DNA of 64,000 nucleotides from Campylobacter concisus (GTDB taxonomy: Bacteria > Campylobacterota > Campylobacteria > Campylobacterales > Campylobacteraceae). A program made the position numbers and the translations under genes. Numbering within the stretch: the first letter of the stretch is position 1; each line of letters begins with the position of its first letter. Below are positions 1 to 8,907 of the stretch, piece after piece. The stretch is taken from NCBI RefSeq assembly GCF_003048835.2, contig NZ_CP060705.1, positions 930,001 through 994,000 on the forward strand, given 5' to 3'. A model generated the notes under the pieces. It was not told the origin of the DNA. It ran no database searches and saw nothing but the letters and a program-made list of their open reading frames with translations.

Positions 1-1595
1 TCCTTGCTTTTTATACTCACATCTTCAAAACCAAGCACGCCATTTTGCTTTAAAAGTGGGGAGTTTTGCATGATAAATTCGCTATTTTTAGTAGCTATCG
101 TGCTCTCATCGCCAAAGCTTAAATTTAGCCCAAATGGCTCAATGCTAAGCGTCGTTTCGCTTGGCTTGCTAAAGTCAAGATGCGCGGTAAATGGCTCATT
201 TTTAAAGGCTAAAATTTCATCATTTTTCTCTTTTAGATCAAAGCTCTCTATGACGCCTTTTATCTCGCCAGTGCTTTTTTGTAAATTTATATCTGCTTTT
301 GCATTTGCTCTAAAAAAGTCAAGCCCAAAGCCGCTTGCATCGATGTTTAGCTCCGAAGTATTTACAAGCTTTACAAGGGCACTTTTAGCGTTAAATTTAC
401 TCCCAGCGATATCTAAAACCGCGTCACTTATCTTAAATTCGCCATTTGCGATGACGCTTTTTTCATCAAAATTCTCTAAGCTTTTCTCGTCAAGTTTTAT
501 TAAAATTTTAAGCCCAGCGTCCATTTTACCGCTTAGTTGCTTAACTGGCACGTTGATCTTATAAGCTCTTAGTATCTCATTTATCGCCTCATCGTAAATA
601 GAATTTGTCTTTATAAATAGCTCTAAATTTGCGCTCTTTTCATCAAAGATGTTGTTTATCGCGACGTTTGAGCCATCAAGCTTTTTGCCTTTATAAATAG
701 GCGCTGTAAGGTCAAATTTAAGCTTTGAGTTATTAAGTGTGATGTTTGCCTCAGCGACATTTATGGCTGGTAAGCCTTTATCAAATTTAACAAGTAAATT
801 TTTAGCATAGGCAGTCGCATTTAGGTCGTTTAGATAAAAGTCGTTTTTGGCTAGATCAGCCTTGCCGTTTATCTCGTTTAGGTGGTAGTCATCAGCCACG
901 ATGTAGCCATATATCCAGTTTTTAACCTCGCTGTTTAGGTGTATGCGACTATCAAGCTCAGTGATGAAATCCTTGATACTGCCTGCATTTACGTCATAGG
1001 CTTTGTAAGTTAAAAGTGTATCTTTTAAGGCAAAGCTAAGCTTGCCATTTAGCTCGTGCGAGGTGAAATTTCCATCAAATTTATAATCATCCTTGTCAAA
1101 ATTTGCGCTGCCTTCGCCGCTAATGCTTACGTTAAAATCTTTAAGGCTTAAATTTCTTACTATGAAGCGATCAACGCCATTTTGTTGCTCATTTTGAAAT
1201 TTGATATCGATGTTTAGATAAGGGCTATCGACGAAAAATATATCATCTAAAAATAAAATTTTGATCTTAAAATCATCGCCTATTTGCACGCTCTCAAGCG
1301 AAATTTCTTGAAAAAATGTGTCAAGATAATCCACACCCTGACTAAGGTTTAAAAGCTGCTTGTCGCTGGCTTTTTGCTCTGCGTTTTGTTTAAATTTAGG
1401 TAGCTTGATCTGCTTTGCTCTTACAATTATTTTTTTATCTAACTTTATATATAATTGCTCCAATTTTACGCCGTAAAACTCGAAATCGTTAATTTTTATG
1501 CCGTATTTTAAAAGCAAAAGAAGCGAAAGAATCAAAATGATAAAAAATTTTATAAAAAAGCCGTATCTGGATATTTTCTTTGATATCGTACTCAT
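1..1595 (-). CDS. AsmA-like / DUF3971 envelope protein, 3' end cut by window edge
   Basis: The minus-strand frame is open from an ATG at 1593-1595 to the left edge (at least 531 codons, no stop seen). The ATG follows AGGA at a good distance. Residues about 12-30 form one hydrophobic segment (FFIKFFIILILSLLLLLKYG), so the protein is probably anchored in the inner membrane with a long periplasmic part. The remainder is rich in short beta-type repeats with Asp/Asn-Leu and Lys-Phe-Asp patterns, as in AsmA/YhdP-type proteins, which are linked to phospholipid transport between membranes. Family assignment rests on architecture and general pattern, not on a diagnostic motif. Its 5' end overlaps mltG on the opposite strand. 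Confidence 0.6.
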   Translation of the reverse strand, partial: MSTISKKISRYGFFIKFFIILILSLLLLLKYGIKINDFEFYGVKLEQLYIKLDKKIIVRAKQIKLPKFKQNAEQKASDKQLLNLSQGVDYLDTFFQEISLESVQIGDDFKIKILFLDDIFFVDSPYLNIDIKFQNEQQNGVDRFIVRNLSLKDFNVSISGEGSANFDKDDYKFDGNFTSHELNGKLSFALKDTLLTYKAYDVNAGSIKDFITELDSRIHLNSEVKNWIYGYIVADDYHLNEINGKADLAKNDFYLNDLNATAYAKNLLVKFDKGLPAINVAEANITLNNSKLKFDLTAPIYKGKKLDGSNVAINNIFDEKSANLELFIKTNSIYDEAINEILRAYKINVPVKQLSGKMDAGLKILIKLDEKSLENFDEKSVIANGEFKISDAVLDIAGSKFNAKSALVKLVNTSELNIDASGFGLDFFRANAKADINLQKSTGEIKGVIESFDLKEKNDEILAFKNEPFTAHLDFSKPSETTLSIEPFGLNLSFGDESTIATKNSEFIMQNSPLLKQNGVLGFEDVSIKSK

Positions 1596-2481
1596 CGTTG
1601 TCCTAAGCGTATTTGTTTATTTGGCACGCCCCATAAACACGAGCAAAGTCGTCTTTGTGCCAAAGGGAAGTGTGGGCGAAATTATATCTTATTTAGCTAA
1701 TCGCAACTTTAACTTAAGTGCGATCGACAAGTACGCCATGCGCTTCATTGGCTCGCCTCAGTCAGGCTGGATCGAGATAGGCAAAGATAAAATTTCAAGG
1801 GTTGATTTTTTAAAAAAACTTGCCAAAGCAAAGGCTGCGATGACCGAGATCACGCTAATACCAGGTGAGACTACGATCGTTTTTTTAAACCAGATCGCTG
1901 CCCAGCTTGGGCTTGACGGAGCTAAACTAAATAGCGAGTATAACGCCATTGCTCCAGTTAGTGATGGCTTTTTAATGCCAAATACTTATAAAATTCCAGT
2001 TGGCATCAGCGAAAGACATCTGGCATATTACCTTGTAAATTCATCTAAAAAGGCGCAAAGCGAGATCAGCAGGAAAATTTTTGGCGAGTACAACGAGAAA
2101 AAATGGTTTAAAATTCTAACCATCGCCTCGATCATCCAAAAAGAGGCCGCAAATGACGCTGAGATGCCTCTTGTCGCTTCAGTCATCTACAACCGCCTAG
2201 ATAAGGGCATGAGGCTGCAGATGGATGGCACGCTAAATTATGGCATCTACTCGCACGATGTGATCACAGCTGAGCGCATAAGAAGCGATATGAGCGAGTT
2301 TAACACCTATCTAAATGACGGCATCCCGCCAAGCCCAGTCTGCTGCGTCTCTATAAGTGCGATAAAAGCGGCAATAAACCCTGCAAAGAGCGATTATTTA
2401 TACTTTGTGCTTGATAAAAAGGCGAAAAAGCACATTTTTTCAAAAACCTTAAGCGAGCACAATCAAAATATCGCAAAATAG
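1537..2481 (+). CDS. mltG: Endolytic peptidoglycan transglycosylase MltG
   Basis: MltG (YceG family) cuts nascent glycan strands at the inner membrane and so sets glycan length. The 314-residue protein has one N-terminal membrane segment (about residues 10-29). The family core lies around residue 200: ASIIQKEAANDAE carries the catalytic Glu, followed by VASVIYNRLDKGMRLQMDGTLNYG, a very close match to the E. coli motif. The frame is open from 1498, but the ATG at 1537 is chosen because it places the membrane segment normally; its ribosome site (GAAAGAA) is weak. It stands head to head with the AsmA-like gene and overlaps it by 59 bases. icd follows after 63 bases. Confidence 0.93.
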   Translation: MIKNFIKKPYLDIFFDIVLIVVLSVFVYLARPINTSKVVFVPKGSVGEIISYLANRNFNLSAIDKYAMRFIGSPQSGWIEIGKDKISRVDFLKKLAKAKAAMTEITLIPGETTIVFLNQIAAQLGLDGAKLNSEYNAIAPVSDGFLMPNTYKIPVGISERHLAYYLVNSSKKAQSEISRKIFGEYNEKKWFKILTIASIIQKEAANDAEMPLVASVIYNRLDKGMRLQMDGTLNYGIYSHDVITAERIRSDMSEFNTYLNDGIPPSPVCCVSISAIKAAINPAKSDYLYFVLDKKAKKHIFSKTLSEHNQNIAK

Positions 2482-2544
2482 GGCTAAAATACAACTAGCT
2501 TTAATAAAAAACGTGATAAATTTCAAAAAATCAAAAGGGCTAAA

Positions 2545-4719
2545 ATGAGTGACATTATCTGGACTAAAACCGACGAAGCACCGCTTTTTGCAAGCTACTC
2601 TCTCTTTCCTATCGTTAAGAGCTTTTTATCCCGCGCTGGCATTAGTATAACAAGGGCTGATATCAGCTTGGCAGGGCGAATTTTATCTCTTTTTAGCAAA
2701 GAGCTTGGGCGAAGTAAGGCCGATGAGCTAGAGCTTTTGGGCGAGCTAACCGCACACAAAGAGGCAAATATCATAAAGCTGCCAAACATCTCAGCCACGA
2801 TCGTTCAGCTAAAAGCGGCGATTGAGGAGCTAAGAAACAAGGGGATAAATGTGCCATTTTATCCAGACGAGATCATCACAGACTACGACGAAGAGATCGC
2901 TAAAAAGTACCAAAAAGTGTTAGGAAGCGCGGTAAATCCTGTGCTTAGACAAGGAAACTCAGACAGAAGAGTCCTGCCTCCGGTTAAAGAATTTGTCAAA
3001 AAGCATCCGCACAGCAACGGCAGCTGGGATAAGGCAAATAAAACCAAAATTTGCTACATGCAAAGGGGCGATTTTTTCGAAAATGAGCGCTCAATCATCG
3101 CAGAAAAAGATGAGAAATTTTATATAAATTTCATAAGCTTGGAGGGCAAAAAAGAGCTTTTAAAAGAGCTTACCGTTCAAAGCGGCGAGATCGTAGATGC
3201 TACCTTTTTAAGTGCAGATGAGCTAGATAGATTTTATGAAAGCTGCTTTGAGACGGCGCTAAAAGAGAATTTGACCCTTAGCCTTCATCTAAAATGCACG
3301 ATGATGAAGGTTAGTGACCCAGTCATCTTTGCACACGCGATAAAGAGCTATTTTAAAGAGGTTTTTGAGCTATATGGTGAGGAGTTTAAGGCTCATGGCG
3401 TTGAGGCAAAAAACGGCTTAAAAGATATGTTTGCTAAAATTTCAACTCTTAAAAATAAAGATGAAATTTTGGCTAAATTTGATGAAATTTTGAGCAAAAA
3501 AGCAAAAATTTGGGCATTAAATGAAAATGTCAGCAACTTTGACGTGCCAAATGACGTTATCATCGACGCCTCTGTGCCAGCGCTCATTAGAAACTCTGGG
3601 AAGGTAAAAGACAAAAACGGCGAGCTAAATTTCTCACTTTGTATGATCCCAGATAGAACCTACGCTAGGGTTTATGAGGCCTGCGTGGCGGACTTTAAGG
3701 AGCATTGTGCGCTTGATGTGAGTAAGATCGGCAGCGTGGCAAACGTGGGGCTAATGGCTAAAAAGGCCGAGGAGTATGGCAGCCACGATAAGACTTTCAT
3801 CGCAAAAGAGGACGGAGAATTTGTAGTTTTTGATGAGGCAGGGCAGAGCGTCTTTAAATTTAGCGTTAAAAGTGGCGACATTTTTAGGATGACGCAGGCA
3901 AAGGATGATGCGATAAATGCGTGGTTTGAGCTTGCTTTAAAAAGAGGTGAAATTTCAAAAGATGAGCTTATATTTTGGCTAGATAGCAGCCGTGCTCACG
4001 ATCGAAATTTAATAGCTAAATTTGAAAAATTTAAAGAGAAATTTACTAGTGCCGGTGTGAAATTTAAAATTTTAAACTACGAGCAAGCGACGCTAAGATC
4101 GCTTGAAGCAATAAGAGCTGGCAAAGACGTCATAGGCGTAACTGGCAACGTTTTAAGAGACTATCTAACTGATCTTTTCCCGATATTTGAGTTAGGTGGC
4201 AGCTCAAAAATGCTCTCAGTTGTGCCGCTACTTGCTGGTGGAGCGATGTTTGAGACAGGAGCTGGCGGAACGGCTCCGACGCTTGTAAAAGAGCTAAAAG
4301 AGAGAAATCATCTGCTTTGGGACAGTCTTGGCGAGTTTTTAGCACTTAGTGCTTCGCTTGAACATCTAGCGTTTTTTAGGCAAAAAAAAGAGGCAAAAGA
4401 GCTAAGCGAGGCGCTAAATAGAGCAGTTGCTAGCTATTTGGATGAAAACAAAGCGCCAAATGCTACTCTTGATACTAGAGAGTCGCACTTTTATCTAGCA
4501 CTATTTTGGGCGAGAGAGATGGCAAAAAGTGGCGGGATTTTAAGCGTGATATTTGCAAATTTAGCAGACGAGCTAGAAAAAAATGAGAGCGAAATTTTAA
4601 GGCAGATCAGAGAAAAAGAGGGTGCTAGCGTGGAATTTGGCGGATATTACCTGCCAGATGAAACAATGGCAAATGAGGTCATGCGACCAAGTGAAATTTT
4701 AAATAAAATAATAGGATAA
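2545..4719 (+). CDS. icd: Isocitrate dehydrogenase, NADP-dependent, monomeric type
   Basis: Converts isocitrate to 2-oxoglutarate and CO2 with NADP in the citric acid cycle. At 724 residues it has the length of the monomeric IDH family, not the roughly 415-residue dimeric type. The N-terminus (SDIIWTKTDEAPLFASYSLFPIVKSF) and stretches such as RQGNSDRR, HPHSNGSW and FETGAGGTAPTLVKEL are characteristic of the monomeric enzyme. It is the first gene of a tight same-strand run: mdh starts 3 bases after its stop, and oorDABC follows and uses the product 2-oxoglutarate. The ATG at 2545 follows AAAAGGGCTAAA, an acceptable ribosome site. Confidence 0.96.
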   Translation: MSDIIWTKTDEAPLFASYSLFPIVKSFLSRAGISITRADISLAGRILSLFSKELGRSKADELELLGELTAHKEANIIKLPNISATIVQLKAAIEELRNKGINVPFYPDEIITDYDEEIAKKYQKVLGSAVNPVLRQGNSDRRVLPPVKEFVKKHPHSNGSWDKANKTKICYMQRGDFFENERSIIAEKDEKFYINFISLEGKKELLKELTVQSGEIVDATFLSADELDRFYESCFETALKENLTLSLHLKCTMMKVSDPVIFAHAIKSYFKEVFELYGEEFKAHGVEAKNGLKDMFAKISTLKNKDEILAKFDEILSKKAKIWALNENVSNFDVPNDVIIDASVPALIRNSGKVKDKNGELNFSLCMIPDRTYARVYEACVADFKEHCALDVSKIGSVANVGLMAKKAEEYGSHDKTFIAKEDGEFVVFDEAGQSVFKFSVKSGDIFRMTQAKDDAINAWFELALKRGEISKDELIFWLDSSRAHDRNLIAKFEKFKEKFTSAGVKFKILNYEQATLRSLEAIRAGKDVIGVTGNVLRDYLTDLFPIFELGGSSKMLSVVPLLAGGAMFETGAGGTAPTLVKELKERNHLLWDSLGEFLALSASLEHLAFFRQKKEAKELSEALNRAVASYLDENKAPNATLDTRESHFYLALFWAREMAKSGGILSVIFANLADELEKNESEILRQIREKEGASVEFGGYYLPDETMANEVMRPSEILNKIIG

Positions 4720-4722
4720 GAG

Positions 4723-5616
4723 ATGAAAATAAGTGTAGTTGGAGCTGGAAACGTCGGTGCTAGCATAGCTTATGCGCTTTGCATGAGAGAGCTTTGCGAT
4801 GAGATCGCGCTTGTGGATATATTTGGTGACGTGGCGCGTGCAAAGGCGATCGACCTAGCTCAGTCAAGCTGTGTCTTTAACGCTAAAACTAGCGTTTGTG
4901 GTGGCGATGATTTTGTACTTATTGAGGGCAGTGACATCGTCATAGTCACAGCTGGAAGCCCAAGAAAAGAGGGTCAAACTAGAGAGGACTTACTGCTTAA
5001 AAACGCCGTTGTTGTAAAACAAACTGCGCAAAAGATAGCTGAATTTGCCAAAAACGCAGTGATAATCGTAGTCACCAATCCACTTGACGTGATGGTCTGG
5101 ACGGCTCATAAATTTAGCGGTTTTAGCAAAAACAAAGTGATCGGCATGGCTGGTGAGCTAGACAGCGCAAGGTGCAGATATGAGCTAGCGCTTTTAAAAG
5201 ATAAGGACGCCAGCAAGCTAAGAGCAAAGATCGTTGGCACTCACAATGACGAGATGATCGTATCAGCCAGCAATATCAGTGAAAATTTAAATGAAAATGA
5301 GCTTGCAATCCTTAAAAAAGAGACAAGCACTGGCGGCGCAAAGATCGTTAAACTGCTTGGTACTTCGGCTTACTACGCACCAGCGGCTGCAGCTGTGAAG
5401 ATGTGCGAGATGATCGTTGGTAAGAGCGATGAGATAATAAGCGCTAGCGTGCTAATCGATGATGAACTAAGCTGCGGCAGGCTAGTAAGACTCGGACGTG
5501 ATGGCTTAAAAGAAATTTTAGAGCTAAATTTAGATGAAGACGAGCAAGAGCAACTAAACAAAAGTGAAGCTGAAATTAGAAAAAATATCAAATTTTTAAA
5601 AGAAAACTTAGAGTAG
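4723..5616 (+). CDS. mdh: Malate dehydrogenase
   Basis: Interconverts malate and oxaloacetate with NAD. The 297-residue protein opens with the Rossmann motif VGAGNVGASIA. The substrate loop reads AGSPRKEGQTREDLL, with Arg where lactate dehydrogenases have Gln, which supports malate specificity. The catalytic His is in GTHNDEM, where most relatives have GxHG. VVTNPLDVM is also typical. It sits between icd (3-base gap) and oorD (8-base gap), so the three are probably on one transcript. In C. jejuni, as I recall, sucCD lies between mdh and oorD; those genes are missing here. Confidence 0.93.
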   Translation: MKISVVGAGNVGASIAYALCMRELCDEIALVDIFGDVARAKAIDLAQSSCVFNAKTSVCGGDDFVLIEGSDIVIVTAGSPRKEGQTREDLLLKNAVVVKQTAQKIAEFAKNAVIIVVTNPLDVMVWTAHKFSGFSKNKVIGMAGELDSARCRYELALLKDKDASKLRAKIVGTHNDEMIVSASNISENLNENELAILKKETSTGGAKIVKLLGTSAYYAPAAAAVKMCEMIVGKSDEIISASVLIDDELSCGRLVRLGRDGLKEILELNLDEDEQEQLNKSEAEIRKNIKFLKENLE

Positions 5617-5624
5617 GAAGATAT

Positions 5625-5936
5625 ATGATCGTAAAAGAAAATGTCCCAGTTTGGGTCGATGAGAGCAGGTGTAAGGCCTGTGATGTCTGCGTGAGCTACT
5701 GCCCAGCAGGCGTGCTAGGCATGAGGCTTGAGCCAAAGGCGGTGCTTGGCAAGATGATAGAGGTGGTCTATGCTGACTCATGCATAGGATGCCGTGACTG
5801 TGAGCTTCACTGTCCTGATTTTGCCATTTATGTGTCTGATAAAGGCTTTAAATTTGCAAAGCTAACGCCTGAGAGCAAAGAGCGAGCTGCGGCTGTAAAG
5901 GCAAATAAATTTGCCAAGCTTGGAGAGAGCGCATGA
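5625..5936 (+). CDS. oorD: 2-oxoglutarate:acceptor oxidoreductase, ferredoxin-like delta subunit
   Basis: A 103-residue subunit with two [4Fe-4S] binding motifs: CKACDVCVSYCP (about residues 19-30) and CIGCRDCELHCP (about residues 50-61). It passes electrons within the four-subunit OOR complex, which oxidises 2-oxoglutarate to succinyl-CoA in the cytoplasm and reduces a low-potential acceptor. The stop overlaps the oorA start by 4 bases (ATGA), which suggests coupled translation. Gene order D-A-B-C matches the known epsilonproteobacterial operon. The short linker and exact cluster spacing leave little doubt about the role. Confidence 0.94.
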   Translation: MIVKENVPVWVDESRCKACDVCVSYCPAGVLGMRLEPKAVLGKMIEVVYADSCIGCRDCELHCPDFAIYVSDKGFKFAKLTPESKERAAAVKANKFAKLGESA

Positions 5937-7063
5937 GAGAGGTAGTATCAACTGGAAATGCCCTAGTAGCAAGGGCTGCCGTCGAGTGTGGCTGTAACTT
6001 CTTTGGCGGATATCCTATCACTCCAAGCAGCGAGATCGCCCACGAGCTAAGCGTGCTTTTGCCAAAAAACGGCGGTACATTTATACAGATGGAAGATGAG
6101 ATAGCTGGCATTTCCGTAGCTCTTGGTGCAAGTGCGAGTGGCGCTAAAGCGATGACTGCAAGTTCTGGTCCAGGAATTTCACTAAAGGCTGAGCAAATAG
6201 GCCTTGGTTTTATCGCTGAGATACCGCTTGTCATCGTAAATGTAATGCGCGGCGGCCCTTCAACTGGCCTACCAACACGTGTCGCACAAGGCGATATCTT
6301 GCAGGCTAAAAACCCAACTCACGGCGATGTAAATATGATAGTGCTAGCGCCTAGTAGCCTAGAGGAGTGCTATACGCAAACGGTGCGTGCCTTTAACCTC
6401 GCAGCTAGGTTTATGACGCCGGTTATGCTGCTACTTGACGAGACGATAGGTCACATGCAAGCAAGGGTGCGCCTGCCAGAGATTAGCGAGCTAGAAATTT
6501 ATAAAAGAAGAGAATTTAGCGGCGAGCCAAAAGAGTATAAACCATACGAGGCTGCACCAGATGAGCCAGCCACGCTAAATCCTTTCTTTAAAGGCTATCA
6601 TTACCATATAACAGGGCTTCATCACGGCGCTACTGGCTTTCCAACTGAAGATGGCAAGATCGTTGAAAACTCGATGAATAGACTATTTGATAAGATAAAT
6701 TTACACACTGATGAGTGCGAGAAATTTGAAGAGTTTATGCTTGATGACGCGCAAATTTGTATCATCGCCTTTGGAAGTGTCGCTCTCTCAGCTAAGCAAG
6801 CGATATTAAATTTACGTGAAAAAGGGCTAAAAGTAGGGCTATTTAAGCCACTCACACTTTTCCCAGCTCCAGCCAAAAAGCTAAAAGAGATATCAAATAA
6901 ATTTAAGAAAATTTTAGTCTGCGAGCTAAATTTAGGTCAATATAGTGGCGAAATTTCAAAGATCATCTTAAGAGATGACTTTGCAAAACTGCTAAAAGCA
7001 AACGGCAGACCGATAAGCCCAAGCGAGATCGAGGCGAAGATAGGAGAAATTTATGGCTTTTAA
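5933..7063 (+). CDS. oorA: 2-oxoglutarate:acceptor oxidoreductase, alpha subunit
   Basis: A 376-residue alpha subunit that binds the pyrimidine end of thiamine diphosphate and completes the 2-oxoacid site. The start has the family signature GNALVARAAVECGCNFFGGYPITPSSEIAHEL, followed by MEDEIAGISVALGASASGAKAMTASSGPG. A central MRGGPSTGLPTRVAQGDI loop is also typical of OorA/KorA. It overlaps oorD by 4 bases upstream and oorB by 11 bases downstream, so the subunits are very probably made together from one mRNA. Confidence 0.95.
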   Translation: MREVVSTGNALVARAAVECGCNFFGGYPITPSSEIAHELSVLLPKNGGTFIQMEDEIAGISVALGASASGAKAMTASSGPGISLKAEQIGLGFIAEIPLVIVNVMRGGPSTGLPTRVAQGDILQAKNPTHGDVNMIVLAPSSLEECYTQTVRAFNLAARFMTPVMLLLDETIGHMQARVRLPEISELEIYKRREFSGEPKEYKPYEAAPDEPATLNPFFKGYHYHITGLHHGATGFPTEDGKIVENSMNRLFDKINLHTDECEKFEEFMLDDAQICIIAFGSVALSAKQAILNLREKGLKVGLFKPLTLFPAPAKKLKEISNKFKKILVCELNLGQYSGEISKIILRDDFAKLLKANGRPISPSEIEAKIGEIYGF

Positions 7064-7898
7064 TTACGATAAATATTTACGAACAGATAAAATGCCTACT
7101 CTTTGGTGCTGGGGCTGTGGCGACGGCGTCATACTAAAGGCGCTCATCCGCGCTATCGACACCATGGGCTGGGATATGAACGACGTTTGCGTGGTCTCAG
7201 GCATAGGCTGCTCTGGTCGCTTTAGCGGATATCTTGACTGCAACACCATCCACACAACTCACGGCAGAGCCGTAGCATATGCCACTGGCGTAAAGATGGC
7301 AAACCCAGACAAGCACGTCATAGTTGTAACTGGCGATGGCGACGGACTAGCTATCGGAGGCAACCACACGATACACGGATGCCGCCGAAATATCGGGCTA
7401 AATCACATCTTAATCAACAACTTCATCTACGCGCTAACCAACTCGCAAACCAGTCCAACCACGCCAAAGGGCATGTGGACGGTCACAGCACAATACGGCA
7501 ACATCGATCCTAGTTTTGACGCCTGTAAGCTCGCAACTGCCGCAGGCGCTAGCTTTGTCGCGCGTGGTAGCGTCATCGAGCCAGAGAAGCTTACAAAGCT
7601 CTTTGTGGAGGGCTTTAGTCACGATGGATACAGCTTTTTTGATGTATTTTCAAACTGCCACATAAATTTAGGCCGCAAAAACAAAATGGGCGAGGCGGTG
7701 AAAAATTTAGAGTGGATAAAGGGTCGCACGACTAGCAAGGTCAAATTTGACATGCTAAGCGATGAAGAGAAAAAGGGCATTTTCCCACTTGGCGTGCTGC
7801 ACAAAGATGAAGAAAAGATAGAATACACCAAGGCTTACGACAAGGTAAGAAGAGCTGCAATGAGCAATGAAGCGATAAATTTTGAGGAGCTAGCATGA
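7053..7898 (+). CDS. oorB: 2-oxoglutarate:acceptor oxidoreductase, beta subunit
   Basis: The 281-residue catalytic subunit that binds the thiamine diphosphate pyrophosphate and Mg. CWGCGDG near residue 19 and the TPP motif GDGDGLAIGGNHTIHGCRRN near residue 91 are present. NFIYALTNSQTSPTT is a KorB/OorB hallmark. Translation starts at an ATG inside the last codons of oorA (11-base overlap) and ends overlapping oorC by 4 bases. No frameshift or missing motif was noticed. Confidence 0.95.
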   Translation: MAFNYDKYLRTDKMPTLWCWGCGDGVILKALIRAIDTMGWDMNDVCVVSGIGCSGRFSGYLDCNTIHTTHGRAVAYATGVKMANPDKHVIVVTGDGDGLAIGGNHTIHGCRRNIGLNHILINNFIYALTNSQTSPTTPKGMWTVTAQYGNIDPSFDACKLATAAGASFVARGSVIEPEKLTKLFVEGFSHDGYSFFDVFSNCHINLGRKNKMGEAVKNLEWIKGRTTSKVKFDMLSDEEKKGIFPLGVLHKDEEKIEYTKAYDKVRRAAMSNEAINFEELA

Positions 7899-8446
7899 AG
7901 TCACAATTAAGATTTGTCGGCGTTGGCGGACAGGGTGTCATACTAGCTGGCGAGATCCTCTCAGCTGCCAAGATAAAAGCAGGCGGATACGGCGTCAAGG
8001 CATCTACCTACACATCTCAAGTGCGAGGCGGTCCAACAAAGGTCGATATCATACTAGATGAGAAAGAAATTTTATATCCTTACGCAAACGAGGGCGAGAT
8101 AGACTTTATGCTTGCCACTGCGCAGATAAGCTACAACGCCTTTAAAAGTGGCGTGAAAGAGGGTGGTGCGATCGTTGTTGAGCCAAATTTGGTAAAAGTG
8201 AGCGACGAGGACAAAAAGCGCTGGAAAATTTATGAAATTCCTATCATCTCTATCGCAAAAGACGAGGTTGGTAATGTCATCACTCAAAGCGTCGTGGCTC
8301 TTGGTGTGGCTGTGGCGATGAGTAGGTGCATGGATGAAAATTTAGTGCGTGAAGAGATGCTAGCAAGCGTGCCAGCTAAGGTCAAAGAGGCAAACGCCAA
8401 AGCTTACGAGCTAGGCCTAAAATACGCAAAAGAGCTTTTAAAATAA
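7895..8446 (+). CDS. oorC: 2-oxoglutarate:acceptor oxidoreductase, gamma subunit
   Basis: A 183-residue gamma subunit with the expected GVGGQGVILAGEILSAAKIKAGGYGVKASTYTSQVRGGPTKVDI start. It closes the OOR heterotetramer. It overlaps oorB by 4 bases, ends the icd-mdh-oorDABC run, and is followed at once by a 10-bp hairpin that probably marks the operon end. Confidence 0.94.
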   Translation: MKSQLRFVGVGGQGVILAGEILSAAKIKAGGYGVKASTYTSQVRGGPTKVDIILDEKEILYPYANEGEIDFMLATAQISYNAFKSGVKEGGAIVVEPNLVKVSDEDKKRWKIYEIPIISIAKDEVGNVITQSVVALGVAVAMSRCMDENLVREEMLASVPAKVKEANAKAYELGLKYAKELLK

Positions 8447-8449
8447 AAA

Positions 8450-8474
8450 TTTGGCTAAATTTGATTTAGCCAAA
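8450..8474. terminator. Hairpin after oorC
   Basis: Perfect 10-bp stem TTTGGCTAAA / TTTAGCCAAA with a 5-base loop, 3 bases after the oorC stop. There is no T-run after it on the plus strand, while an A-rich tract precedes it, so as an intrinsic terminator it would work better on the minus strand. On the plus strand it may stabilise the oor mRNA end. Confidence 0.5.
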
Positions 8475-8484
8475 ACCTCACAAT

Positions 8485-8907
8485 ATGGATCAGATAAAAC
8501 TAGAAAATTTCCGCAAAGAACATGGCTTTAAGATGCCTATCATTAGGAGTTTATCGGCGGCTGAGTGCTTAGAGATAAGAGAGAATTTACTTCATAAATT
8601 TAGCCTACAAAACATAGATGAGTTTTTTAAGATAGATAAATTTAATAAATTTGATGGCTTTAGTGCGGACGAAGAAAATTTTGATCTCAAGGCTGTTTTT
8701 AGAAAGCTTAACATCACCACGCCAAATGAAATTTGCATAAATTTTAATAAATTTGAGAGCATTGATATTTTGCATTTTGATGACCTTTCTAAATTTTTTA
8801 GCGATATCTGGTATCCGTCACTTGATGACATTGAGATATTTGATATAAATTTAAGCTTTATTTTATCAGTCAGACACTACGGGGCTATCTATCATTTTAC
8901 TTTCTAG
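8485..8907 (+). CDS. Unrecognised small protein, 140 residues
   Basis: I do not recognise this protein. It is acidic to neutral, rich in Phe, Asn, Asp, Lys and Ile, with no membrane segment, signal peptide or Cys cluster. The repeated IDKFNKFDGF and INFNKFESIDILHFDD stretches suggest a compact alpha/beta fold. The ATG at 8485 has no clear ribosome site, and the gene lies just after the oorC hairpin and before a long AT-rich gap. Codon use resembles its neighbours. It could be a real accessory gene or a poorly expressed remnant; existence is moderately supported by the clean frame alone. Confidence 0.5.
   Translation: MDQIKLENFRKEHGFKMPIIRSLSAAECLEIRENLLHKFSLQNIDEFFKIDKFNKFDGFSADEENFDLKAVFRKLNITTPNEICINFNKFESIDILHFDDLSKFFSDIWYPSLDDIEIFDINLSFILSVRHYGAIYHFTF

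Noticed and set aside
4-564. Plus-strand open frame of 186 codons at the left edge
   Set aside because: The minus-strand frame of the AsmA-like gene is continuous here with a sensible product; the plus-strand product is a Ser/Leu-rich mirror of it.
8441-8475. Hairpin after oorC as a clear intrinsic terminator
   Set aside because: No T-run on the oor strand; kept only as a hairpin of moderate confidence.
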